From: Phymatolithon calcareum
Lineage: Eukaryota; Rhodophyta; Florideophyceae; Hapalidiales
NCBI GenBank assembly: GCA_977006965.1
Contig: OZ345356.1
Span: 372,001 to 436,000 of the forward strand
DNA length: 64,000 nucleotides
Direction: 5' to 3'
Notes under the pieces: generated by a model
Seen by the model: only the letters and a program-made list of their open reading frames with translations
Databases searched by the model: none
Told to the model about the DNA's origin: nothing
Position numbers and translations under genes: made by a program
Part shown: piece by piece, positions 51,045 through 61,320 of the stretch
Position numbering within the stretch: the stretch's first letter is position 1
How the letters are laid out: every line of letters starts with the position of its first letter

Positions 51045-54000
51045 TAAAAATTGTGCAACTGAACAGAAAAAACAATTGTTTTATTGTGATGCACAGGAAG
51101 AAATATAATGAGAAAACTACAAAATTACCACATGGTCATACGTAGCTTGCAGTGCTTACTAAAACGACCACGAGGCACTATCGGTCGTAGCGATGTCTTG
51201 TTCTTTCTCCGTCCCAAAGTCAACAACTCTGGGGGAGAGTGAAAAATTATCAATAGCATTACCACTCCATGATCATCAGGGCTGCTCTCGTTGGCCGCGA
51301 GTACCAATTTCCGGTTCACGGGGCAACGGAGCGTTCTCCGTTCCGTGGAACGCTTTTGGCGAACGTCGCGCGTGAGCACGCGTGTTCACGAGCGACGTTG
51401 GTCAGATCCTTAGAGTTTTTAGCTCTGCTGTGAATGATTATGATTCCTTTAGTTATGAAAATATTCCACAGGTAGCCAACCAGGGGACGATTTTGCTGCA
51501 GAACTCTTCTCCCCTTACAGCTGGTACACCAGAACGGAGCAACGCTCTCCCTAGGCCAATAAAATAGCTAATAAAAAAGTCATTCACAGTTGGGTCTCTC
51601 TCCCAAAATATATTTTGCTATTCCAGAACTGGAATATGAACTTAATTTTATGCAGCACAGGGCCCTCAGGAACTGGGGGGTGAAGGAACTGCGAATGGAA
51701 CCAATGCAAAAAAATGTACCAATAAATTTTACTTTAAAAGTACAAATTCATTTCCCTACTTTTAGGGAGGGGATAAATTTAGGCTAGTGTCGTCCGTGCG
51801 GAACAAAATCGAATGTCTCCCTTCCAAATCTCCATGTTAAGCGAACCGAATCCCCCGCAGGCCAGGGGGAAAAACGAAGCGCTGCCGCCTGAAGGCGACG
51901 ACAGCAGCGGCGTCGGTAGCGGCAGCTCGAAGGTTTGCCGAGAGTTCAACGAAATCTCAACAGGCACGTCCGCGCCAAAGCCGGTTTCTAAACCTGCTAC
52001 TGTGATTCCGAAGTCTGCACCGCCACCGTATCGGCGAATGCAGTCGAGGGGAACGCGTCGCCGCCGCCGTCGACACTGTCCGCCGGCCATCCGCTAACAC
52101 CGTCCGGCGACCACAGTGTCCGAGACAGCAACGACACACGCATGGTTTGTTGGCACCACTGCCGACGCCGATGTGAACATTCAAGATTGACATTTCCTTG
52201 TCGAGTCGGACGCAGATACCGTTTAAGAGCGCTGCGTGCGATTTATAGAAATGAATTGCGAAAAACTCCAAGATCATTGCATGCTAATGACGTCATGGCC
52301 AACACAACTGCAAGTTCTATATCCGGGCTATTGTCCAAGCGTCGCGCGTTGTGTGGGGTACGACAGCGCTTCATCTAGTGTGCGTTGTAATCAGGATGCG
52401 CCTTTTTTGCGAACGTACTAACCACGGTCTCTCCAGTGGCGCGTATGAGCAGAGTAGGAATATGCCAAGCTCATGGTGTGCATGAATGCATTTGAAAGCA
52501 TTAGTTAGTCTCAGTCTCCCCCTCTCCTTGTTCACTTTGTTTACATACGCCGTTTGCAAATTTCTAAAAGTCTTCTTCACGTTGTTAGATTTCTTCGTTG
52601 CTTCATGTCGAAGAAGCACTTCATTGCAGATGAGTATCAACACTATTCTTATCTAATTCTCTTTTTCATGTTTCTTCTTGCGACAATGGACTGCTTGTTT
52701 GCTGCGGGCCAGCGTTGGCAAAGGATGTACTTTTATTTTTCGATTAAGCGTTTCTTGACGATGAAGTTGCTCAGGGTTTTTTCTATCTGCGAATAGTTCC
52801 GTCTTGAGTACTGTGTATAGTACTCAAGGGCTGAAGCTCCTGGCGTTGCAGCATGGTAACTTCTGAAAGAAAATATAGAATAGAGATTGACATTGCAGTT
52901 GTACGAACGTAAGACGAAAAATTCGAAGCATAACCTAAACACAAAAACAAATAATACTTCCGTGACTAACGAAAAAATAATGCGGTCACACCCTCGTTAC
53001 CGCTGTCCTCCACTGTTCCTCCTGAACTACATGAGAACGCACTTTTTCGACGTGGTAAACAGTTCGATTTTCGTCACGAGAACGTGAAGCCAATGCCCCT
53101 GAGAACGGTTCTCCAGTTCACAGGACCAACCAGGGCACCCCTGACGATGTAGGCCTACGCGGGAGACATTGTAATTGATATCCGCAAATGATATCCGCAG
53201 AGACCCTACAAGGTCACGTGAAGTGCAGCACCCTAACATCGGGCGCCACGAAACGCATATCTGTCATGTACCTTGACAACGGCCCAGATGAAGCCGCAAG
53301 GGCCAAGGACCCTTGCGTTGTGCAAGAAAGGCGCCTTTTTTTAAAAAAATTTGGAATTTATTAAACGCCCTCAGCAACACTTATGAGGCTGTAAGTGAGA
53401 TGCGTTTCAGTTACTACTTCTCTTGTAGCCCCTTTACTATGGTCGGATGCGCGCAGGCCAATTTCAGTCTAGAGTCGCTGCCCTAGCTGCAAAAACCCTC
53501 CTCCTAGACAGGCACCTGTGGTATTATGATATAGATCATTTCCGTCAGCACTCCGCCCCCGGTCCAGTTTCCAGATCCGTTCACACCTTGTGCCAATATA
53601 AGGCTATATTAGTTGCCGTAGCGACATATTGCCGGAAAACATGCTCTATTTTTGGGTTTTCCTATCTTTTACGAAATTGTTTTGCTGAATCAAAGCAACA
53701 CATGGCAGCGCTCGATACGTACAGATTACGGACCAATCCGAAAGCTCTATTTGCCCGATTTTCAATCAGCTATCCAATCAATTTTCTTTTAAAAAAATTT
53801 CAGAAAATCCATAAAAGATTTTGCCGAAATATAGACCTCTGAACATATGGGTATACACAAATATAAAAAACATCCAAGTTTAGTATCCGACCCACTTTCT
53901 AAACTATGATCCAGTGTCCGAATGGATTCTGCTATTCAACGTATCAGTTCGTTCTTTTTTTGATCTGCTTTTCTGTCGAAGTCAACGGAAATGGTTTTCT

Positions 54001-54655
54001 GGTTTTGAGAAATAATTCTAGGCCAACGTCCCGTTTGGGATAAACTTGAACGTAAAATGATTTTTAAGTCAATTATCAACATTAAAACATGTTCCGAATA
54101 AGAATTGCTGCTCCGAGGATCCAGTGCGAATCCGGTGCACCTATCAGATTGGAATTCGTTTTTTAACCAGTAGATTAGTGATTTACTTTCAATCCGGTGG
54201 CTTTCGCTTCAGCTGAATATAATCTTATCCGGTCGTTGAGCGCCCTCTTCAGACCCTCATCCAATGATGAGTCTATTATTCGACGCCCATCAGAATAATA
54301 TCCAAACCGGGGTAAAATTTGTACCGAATCTGACGGATTTGTGGATCAGTCCGTCCGAATCGATCGTTGACTCATTGTCCCTCTGCCCTCCCTTTTCGAA
54401 AAGATTGCAAACTTTCCTGAAATTTTTCGAGCAAATCCAACACAGTTTTCTCTCTTCGCTATCTTCGCATCTAAACCTATTTTTAAGTCAGTTTTGTCCA
54501 CCTATCTTGGACTAACTTCATCTAGCTTCGCCATTTTCCGCAGCACAAAAATCATCTTTGCTCTGTGGACACTCCGGGTCATTTACGTGCGGGATATGTA
54601 GCATAATAAGCGGTCGAGTAAGGTAATTGTCCAGCCCCGGCCCTCTTAGATTTCA
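51045..54655. other. Intergenic, no gene supported
   Basis: A block at about 51157-51210 (ttactaaaacgaccacgagg) has a relative at 27736-27795, the flank of Helitron B. A frame of 94 codons at 51813-52097 is Pro/Ser-rich and ends in an Arg-rich run; no similarity. Frames at 53447-53842 and 54264-54515 are unrecognised. A repeat string atttggaatttattaaa occurs near 53350. Confidence 0.35.
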
Positions 54656-54706
54656 TAGCATTGGTAACTTTTAAATGATAACTCCCGCTTCTTCTTCATC
54701 TTCTTA
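54656..54706 (+). mobile_element. Very short retroelement tail
   Basis: The string cattggtaacttttaaat followed by cttcttcttcatcttctt is the last part of the common tail. The preceding tagatttcat recurs right after it (54705-54714), so the target duplication may be about 10 bp (tagatttcat) and the insertion only about 50 bp. Confidence 0.6.
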
Positions 54707-55424
54707 GATTTCATTTCGCCAATAAATAACGCTATTTTTTCTCCCGACAAAAATCAACTGCCCCAGGTGCCGGAACCTGACAGAAAAGAGCAACGTCATA
54801 TCACCATTGTTCCCCGGAGGGTTACAAAACATTGCGAAGCTGCTCTGGTTTTGGCGTGTGCCGGCATTGAGGGCTTCTAAAATAAAAACATACAATTTCC
54901 TCAAAATAAGACGCTTGTCCGTCAAAGCGCCATGGGCCTGTTTAATGACTTCCCAAGTGCAGCTCTGGACTTGAGGGTAAGACACAGATGTTCTCAGTCT
55001 CGCCTTCCGGAGCACCATGGGCGAGTTTAGCAGGATAACGGTCTTATCAATGACGGAGATCTTCGGAGGACGATCCGCACCTGGGTAATTAATAATTTTC
55101 GATGAATTTTCTGCGTGCTGGCTCTAGGTCTAGTTGGAACTCCAGTGGAAAATATTGATCGCAGAAAGTTGATGAATTGATTTCACCTCGCAGTGCAACA
55201 GCCCTCAGCGATTTGGGAGCCGAACTCAAGTGCACAAACTGAACGAGATTTTCGCCGTAATTGAACCGCTGTGTGATGGCGACTTGTCTACTGAGTAAAT
55301 CAGAATCTCCCGCAAACAGGCACTGGTAATACCGGTGTTTGTACTTAACCGGGATAAGTACAAACATCGAGGTTGTTTACTCCCTTCCACTCAGCTCATC
55401 AACTCTCAGTGAAACACCTCCAGC
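54707..55424. other. Upstream region of the TIMP-like gene
   Basis: Two minus-strand frames (54704-55018 and 55089-55367) start with ATG but match no family. A perfect 11-bp stem with 7-nt loop lies at 55337-55365 (gtttgtactta / taagtacaaac), 60-90 bp upstream of the TIMP-like start, where a regulatory or promoter element could be. No TATA box is obvious. Confidence 0.35.
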
Positions 55425-56114
55425 ATGAACATTAGACGCATCTCGCTACTCTTATCCTTTCTCGCCGGGCTAGCCTCGTTCTCTTCCTCATGCTCGTGTT
55501 TCCCGGTAGACTCTCTCGTACACTTCTACGACCAGAGTAAGAAAGGAATGCCGTACTCTCGTGTACAAGTCGTCTCCGTCATCGAGTCCCTGACATCCTC
55601 GGCTTCCCCATTCGACTCGAAGCTCAACTACACAATAAGAGTCACAAAGCTCTATGGCGCGTGTCCTGTCGTGTCTATCCCGCGCATCGTATATGCGATC
55701 ACCCCGCAAGAAAGCTCATTATGCGGTATCACGTTGGAAATTGGCCAGACGTACATAATTCCAGTGCCGCTGACGAAGAAAATCATCAATATTGGAGCCT
55801 GCTCTGGAATTCTACCTGCGGATCGCGTCGGTCGTGATGGTCTGTCTTTGTCATTGTCAAAGGAATTCCTTGACTCCAGAAAGGCGTGCTGCAAGGTGCG
55901 GAGTCCATGTGGAAGGTACTGGGCTACACATAACAAGTGCACGTGTGCTGGTACGAGAAAGAGTCGCTGTTCATCGAAACCGTGTTTGACCGCAAAGCCT
56001 CCATGTGCTGACGCTGTTCATTGCCGTAATAATAACTGCGGGAGCTGTAAGGCGGAATGGTTTACGAAAGTCAATGCCCCTGCTTGTAGACCTTCGAGAG
56101 TTGGATACCTGTGA
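55425..56114 (+). CDS. Secreted TIMP/netrin-like (NTR, OB-fold) domain protein
   Basis: The 229-residue protein starts with a signal peptide (MNIRRISLLLSFLAGLASFS). The expected cut before C23 would leave CSCFPVD as the mature N-terminus, like the CxCxP start with which TIMPs chelate the metalloprotease zinc. The following 120 residues carry NTR-fold hallmarks: YSRVQVVSVIES, NYTIRVTKLYGAC, then SSLCGITLEIGQTYIIPV and IGACSGILPADRV. The C-terminal 85 residues are Cys-rich and end with CADAVHCRNNNCGSCKAEWF, a pattern seen in secreted algal and invertebrate proteins. The gene is intronless. A polyadenylation-like aataaa lies at about 56241. The role is inferred only: protease inhibition or extracellular matrix binding. 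Its partner protease is unknown. Confidence 0.8.
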   Translation: MNIRRISLLLSFLAGLASFSSSCSCFPVDSLVHFYDQSKKGMPYSRVQVVSVIESLTSSASPFDSKLNYTIRVTKLYGACPVVSIPRIVYAITPQESSLCGITLEIGQTYIIPVPLTKKIINIGACSGILPADRVGRDGLSLSLSKEFLDSRKACCKVRSPCGRYWATHNKCTCAGTRKSRCSSKPCLTAKPPCADAVHCRNNNCGSCKAEWFTKVNAPACRPSRVGYL

Positions 56115-56239
56115 CCATATAGGTTCCTTTCGCAACGCTGTCCTGAATATTAATTCCACTCTCTTCAAGCGATGTTCTGAACGCTCAGCATCTGAAAAAG
56201 GGGCATACTGTGGATCATCTATGCCCATTATGATGATAT

Positions 56240-56247
56240 GAAATAAA
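56240..56247 (+). terminator. Polyadenylation-like signal
   Basis: The string gaaataaaag lies about 127 bp after the stop of the TIMP-like gene and is the first AATAAA downstream of it. Assignment is by position only. Confidence 0.4.
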
Positions 56248-56576
56248 AGCTCTCAAAAAACCTTTCCATAGAGCAGCACCCTTCGATAGAGCAGCAATGG
56301 GATATAGTACGAAGAACAGGCGGTACAGTATATGCAACGTTACGGTTGTCATAACAGTCTTATCAACTCACCTTGCGCGAGTTGAGTGGCGTGAAGTCAA
56401 TCATGTCCACCTCTCCGTCATCAGTGATATCTTTTCACAGAGACAGTGTATCTGAAACACCAGCTAGGTGGCCTCTGGAGTGCGACCTTTTTGTCACTCA
56501 GCAATTCAGCTCTGCCCAATCTGAAACTGTGCAGTAGTGCAAATACTGTCGAAGTACACGTCAAAATGCGTGCACG

Positions 56577-57029
56577 TTGTGGACACGTGACCACAGTGCT
56601 ATACAGTATTCGAAGACTTTGGTGCTACGCGATGGAGAAACGATAGTCGAAACAGCGCTTTCCGCTGGGGCTGTGGGCTCCTCATTCGACGCAGAGGTAT
56701 TTGCGGCCGTCCATGCGTTCCAGGCAGTAGCGAATCTACAGCTTTCGCGCGGCAGTACCATCAGATGGTTCACTGACAGCAGAAGCTGCATAGATGCGCT
56801 CAACGGGCAACCGCGGATGTTCGGTGAGATGGTCCGGAACCTTTGGAATCTTATGGAACAAGTCATGTCCTACGAGGTTCACATAGAGTGTGTTTGGATA
56901 CCGAGCCACTGCGGGGTCCCGAAAAACGAGGCCGCTGATGAACTGAATTTTGGAATCGAGTCTGGTGTCGCACCAAACGATACTCTTTACATTAGAAGCT
57001 GCGCGATCCATTATCAAGCCGCCTTGTAG
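56577..57029 (+). pseudogene. LINE RNase H domain
   Basis: Motifs in order: an initial DGE strand, SSFDAEVFAAVHAFQAV with the catalytic Glu, IRWFTDSRSCIDALNG with the catalytic Asp, and CVWIPSHCGVPKNEAADEL with the final Asp after the SHxGxxxNExAD signature. All four acidic positions can be proposed. The domain would remove RNA from the RNA:DNA hybrid in reverse transcription. It is cut off from its polymerase, so it is not functional in the retrotransposon sense. Confidence 0.75.
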
Positions 57030-57525
57030 AAGCAAACCAGTTATCTTACCTACAGTCCCGAAAGATCTTAACATCTCACAGAGACGTGCCGAGGTGATAC
57101 TACATCAGCTCATAGTGAATTGCTCCCCAATTGTAGCAAGCTTTCATCATGGGCGCAGCGAGGACAAACCGCTACTCTACGACCCGGTGTGTAAGATGTG
57201 CCCATATGGCGTTAAGGAGACAGTGGAGCACCTGATCCTACACTGCTCTGGGCGGACTGTATCTCGACAACGATTCGTAGGAAGAGTACGCAACAAAACC
57301 GTAGAAGATCTGTGCAGGGAGAGACCCATTGAGATACTCAAATTTCTGAACAATGAGAACTTGCTCGAGAGTAAGTTAGGACGTGAAACTAACGTTCTCT
57401 GCAATAAAGAAAGAAAGAAGACTGTATCATACAGTAGAGCCGTAAATACGTCTCAATCTTGCAGACCAGAAACCACCAGAACAATATTGGCAATCTGCAG
57501 CAAACAGTATGATAAGTTTTCTTAG
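56950..57525 (+). pseudogene. LINE ORF2 C-terminal Cys/His region
   Basis: After a frameshift relative to the RNase H frame, the protein continues with RRAEVILHQLIVNCSP and CKMCPYGVKETVEHLILHC, a CX2C...HX4C motif typical of LINE ORF2 C-termini. The tail is basic (NKERKKTVSYSRAVN) and ends in a stop at 57525. The first 20 or so codons of this frame overlap the end of the RNase H frame and are probably not translated. Confidence 0.6.
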
Positions 57526-58297
57526 AGCGTAGTCTTAATGGATGTAATGTGCAAATCCAGCTCATTAGCGACGGTGATACGAGCCCTCGTGCGCTCTTTG
57601 GGTTACATTCTCTCTAGCGCCCACGACTGTGATTTAAGAAAAAAATACGCTAAACGAAGCGCGTGCCCGTTGAAAACAAGTGTACGAAGCGGTTTGAGAG
57701 TTCATCAAAAAGAACGTGGATTGTTGGGGAAGAACCGGAGGGTGGACGGCAAGGGTCTCTTCTGCCCTATCGCTGACGAGGACCCCGCCTAAGGTCCAGA
57801 AAATTGATGTACCCCCGCCGTCGTCGCGCTGCCGACAATTTATCATACCAAAACTACGCTGTGCAATCCATCAAATAGTGTAAAGATCGATTTCGACTTA
57901 CTCCTACGACTCCTACGAGCATTCTCTCCCGCGGCTACGACCATTTTTTCCCATTCAAGATCTTAAATGTCTTGCTCACCATGTCTTTCATGTGTGCACG
58001 AAGCGGTTTTCGAGTTCAGCAAAATCCGAAAGAGCTAGACTCTTCTGTGATCCTGGCGTTCAAGAAAACTTGCGTATCCAGATCATTTTCCCACAAAAGC
58101 TCCGCAATGCTTCCGGTATCATAACTTAAGATCTCGACGAATCTGCCGCAGAATTCCGGATGTTTCTAGTCTGCTTGGGCGCCTTGTTTTGAGAATTGGA
58201 ACGTGGACAAATTATAAAAACTGCATGCAAAAACGTCATACTGGTAATCATAATAATGATCCTGTTTGAGATATGAATGGTCCTTCCCGAAAAACTA
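57526..58297. other. Intergenic, no gene recognised
   Basis: Presumed 3' flank of the LINE. A frame of 84 codons at 57538-57792 is basic and unrecognised; two similar strings (cgaagcggtttgagagttca near 57690 and cgaagcggttttcgagttca near 57998) suggest a diverged direct repeat. Confidence 0.35.
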
Positions 58298-58450
58298 CAG
58301 TCGAACCTCCTTAGCTGCAACCTTTGTACACGCAAAACCCGCAATGCTGCAACGGAGTTGCTTGGATCAGTTCTATATTGGCTTAAAATTATTCATTTTT
58401 AAGGGTATCTGCAAAACTGCAATATTGCTATTCGGCTAAGGTCAGGACTG
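58298..58450. mobile_element. 153-bp pogo/Tigger-type MITE
   Basis: Bounded by TA dinucleotides (58296-58297 and 58451-58452), the Tc1/mariner/pogo target duplication. The left end is CAGTCGAACCTCCTTAGCTG and the inverted right end is CAGTCCTGACCTTAGCCGAA: both start CAGTC and share ACCT and TTAGC with small indels. The CAGTCGAACCTC start is typical of Tigger-like elements. It could be mobilised by a transposase like the one 1.2 kb away at 59621. Confidence 0.65.
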
Positions 58451-59620
58451 TATTTTGATTATGTTTTAAGCTCTTGCTTTCCAATATGCAGCCAGTGTGA
58501 TGCTGAACAACCCTATCATCATCGTTATTATTGCATTGCAAGCAAATTTGATGCAGTCTACTTGCCCCTCAAGTCTGATGACATATCAAGAGTAGGGTAA
58601 TAGTGTACTTTCAAGATGTGGAGTAATACCACTTCCGAAAGCGTGTTTATTCCCTGTTCAATGTCCCTGGCTCCCTCTCGCTATACTCTGTGCAAAGCTT
58701 GACTTCTATCATATACCCTATTTGTTGGCGCAGGCGTTACTAAGTGGGTACCGCGGTGTAAGCACCATGATGTTATGGCTTAGAATGATTGGCTAATTAG
58801 CAGATTTTGACTTCTGGTTTTGATACCTTTGTTACTCTCTTATTGGCCACAGGGGGCTGCGGGAAACTCGCCATATAATACGGGCAGACAACGTGTCAGC
58901 AGGCGTGTTACCTACTTACCCCTTTCTGTCCCCTGAACTCTGAATATCAAATTAGAGTAATCAGTTTCATAATAGATTGGATCATCCACTTTCGTGGCAT
59001 TTGTAGCATATCATACAATTGGAGGGTTTGTAAGGACGTGGATCATGATGCTGTCACATAACTTCGAAGAAGATGAGAAGAGTTTGGCCCTTGCGATACA
59101 GATCTTGTGATACGTGAATTGTGAGTTTGACTGTGCAAAGATTCGTTCACATGACTCCGAGAGCCGCCTTTACAGCAAGTGCAGGTAACTTTGAGAAATG
59201 CTGGTAAGTCTGAAAAATTTTATTTGTATCATAGCAGATGAATATATGATAAAAATTGGAATGTTTTGGGGTCCACACCAGCTGTTTCATGCTCTTGTCA
59301 TGACACTACTGGCAAAACAATTGAGAAACGACCATTTTTGACTTCATGAGCGTACTCTGGACACATCATTGAGCCCAGGAAGGGATTTTTACTCATAGAA
59401 TATGAAATATGCTCATACAAGGAGCAAATTACGACAAGTCACCACACATCCCATGTAAAATTGGGCACTCTCATTACTGCACGATCGTGCTGCTCGCACT
59501 GTCCCTTCCAGCACAACCACGCAGTCCTTCCTCTCCTCGGCAAAGTCGTTCCACTGTATTGTAGACTACTGCCCGACCGCTCTCCCACTGCCTCACCCCA
59601 CGCAGCCGTAGCACTACCGT
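58451..59620. other. Region upstream of the pogo-like transposase
   Basis: No gene seen. The 5' terminal repeat of the pogo-like transposon should lie here but I could not identify a matching pair with the 3' side. GC content rises sharply from about 59480, where the transposon's coding sequence begins. Confidence 0.35.
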
Positions 59621-61320
59621 ATGTCCGCATCAGTTAAGCGCCGCGAGAGTCTGTACGACAGGGCGGTGGCCCTCGTTTTAGAGGAGGGCATGACACTCAG
59701 CGCCGCAGCTCGCGTAGTGCGCAATGGCGTCACTGTCTCTACGTTGCACCGCCGCGTCAAGGCGGTGCAGCGAGGCTCCGCAGGAGTTCAAAAGAAGAGC
59801 GGGCGGCCCTGCGCGCTGTCCGTCGCACAAGAGCGCTCCATCTCCCAGCTGTGTCTGAAGTACGCGTCGCGCGATGTCCCCATCACTAAAGACGAGTTGG
59901 CAGTGCTAGTGCAGGATATTTTTGGATCCAGTACTTCCTTGGCTTACCGTTTCAAGAACGGCAAGCCAGGGAGGTACTGGATTGAAGGTTTCTGCAAGCG
60001 GAACAACCACAGCTTCAAGAAGCCGCGCCGCCAGGCGGCAGAGCGCTATGCAGCGACCAGCGCCGAAGTCCTCACTACTCACCTGGTGTCTCTGGAGAGG
60101 ATTTACGAGGATCTTAACGTAGATCCTGAGCGTCTGTTCAACCTGGATGAGACAGGCGCCACGCCTGGTAAGGACTGTAACGGGTCGAGTGGTAAGAAGG
60201 GCATCATGGCGAAGGGGACAAGGTGCGACAGGAAGGGAACCGAGTTCAATTCGAACCTGAACAGGGTCACTCTCATGGCTTGCATTAGCGCCAGCGGAGA
60301 GGCGGTGCTTCCTTTTTGGATATTCAAAGGGAAGCAGCTGCCCTTCCGCATGGCGCGGAATGTGGACGGCTCTGTCAAGAAGGAGACTGTAGCGACTGTC
60401 CTACCGGCAGGATCCCTGCTCGCCACCAGGGAAGACACTCCCGGGATCAACTCTGAGCTATTTATCCGCTGGTGCGGTGAGTTCGTGAAGCGGATTTCCT
60501 ACCTCACTACGAACGGCCGCAAGGTCTTGCTCATCTACGACGGCTATAGAAGCCATATGCCTTCTAAAGCTCTGCGCGTCCTCTCTGCCGGTAACGTCGA
60601 GGCGTATGCACTGCCTGCACATACCTCTGGTACAACCCAACCTCTCGATGTTCTGTATTTTCGCCCTTTAAGCGTTATATTAACGAGCATTTATATCGCA
60701 CAATAACATCAGTTCGTCATAATGGATCACCGAAGATAGGTTACTTCGAACTATGCAAGGCATTTACATCTGCATACAATTTGGCGTTCTCGCGGGCTAA
60801 CATTGCTAGCGGATTTGAGAAGACGGGCACTTGGCCCCTCAACCTGTCTAAGCTACTGTTTCGCCCGCTGCCTAAATGTGCTGACAACATCACGGAAATT
60901 GTTCCAGTGGAGACGATGTCGAATCTACTGGAGCAAAAGAGAGGGTCGCGCTCTGACAGTACTGAAGTGTCTTTTAAGCGAGGATGGATTGACACCACCC
61001 GCGGGGCACTCCTCACTTCTCCTGCAGCAATGCAGGCTGTGCACGAGAAAGAGACTGAGCTGCTCAAGAAGAAGCTGACGCGCTCCGCGAAGGCAGCTCA
61101 GGCAGTGCTGCGCGAACAGCGCTCAGCCGAAGACGGTCAGCGCCGCCGCATGGCGGCTGAGAAGGTCGTGCTGAAATGGCGCGCGAGAAGATACAATTTA
61201 GATGTTGCTAAACTGCGCGTGCCGCGCAGCATACGGGAGCGCCGGGCAATTGCGCGGGCGAGAGTGGAGAGTAAGAAGCTGTCCATGGTCGATGGGGGTT
61301 ATCCTGCATCTGATTTTTAG
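59621..61320 (+). pseudogene. Pogo-like (CENP-B/Tigger-type) DDE transposase with one frameshift
   Basis: The first frame (59621-60706, 361 codons) holds a psq-type helix-turn-helix (YDRAVALVLEEGMTLSAAAR), a CENP-B-type second DNA-binding region (NGKPGRYWIEGFCKRNNHSF) and the DDE core: RLFNLDETGATPGKD (D176), KVLLIYDGYRSH (D307) and TTQPLDVLYF (D343), a DD35D spacing. One base is missing in the T-run at about 60667-60669. The reading continues in the next frame to 61320 with GYFELCKAFTSAYN, SGFEKTGTWPLN and a basic helical C-terminus (RRRMAAEKVVLKWRARRYN). Everything except that single base looks intact, so it was active recently. GC content is higher than the surroundings. Confidence 0.85.

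Larger units (their letters stand above)
56505..57525 (+). mobile_element. 5'-truncated LINE: RNase H and zinc-finger end of ORF2
   Basis: The first frame (56577-57029) is an RNase H1-type domain as found after the reverse transcriptase in I-like and related LINEs. The second frame (56950-57525) carries the usual C-terminal Cys/His motif. A frameshift in the overlap separates the two. The reverse transcriptase is missing upstream, consistent with 5' truncation on insertion. No common TTC tail follows, so this is a different LINE family from the one at 4.4-5.9 kb or a truncated copy. Confidence 0.75.

Noticed and set aside
60103-60450. 115-codon minus-strand frame inside the pogo-like transposase
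   Set aside because: Shadow of the plus-strand DDE domain.
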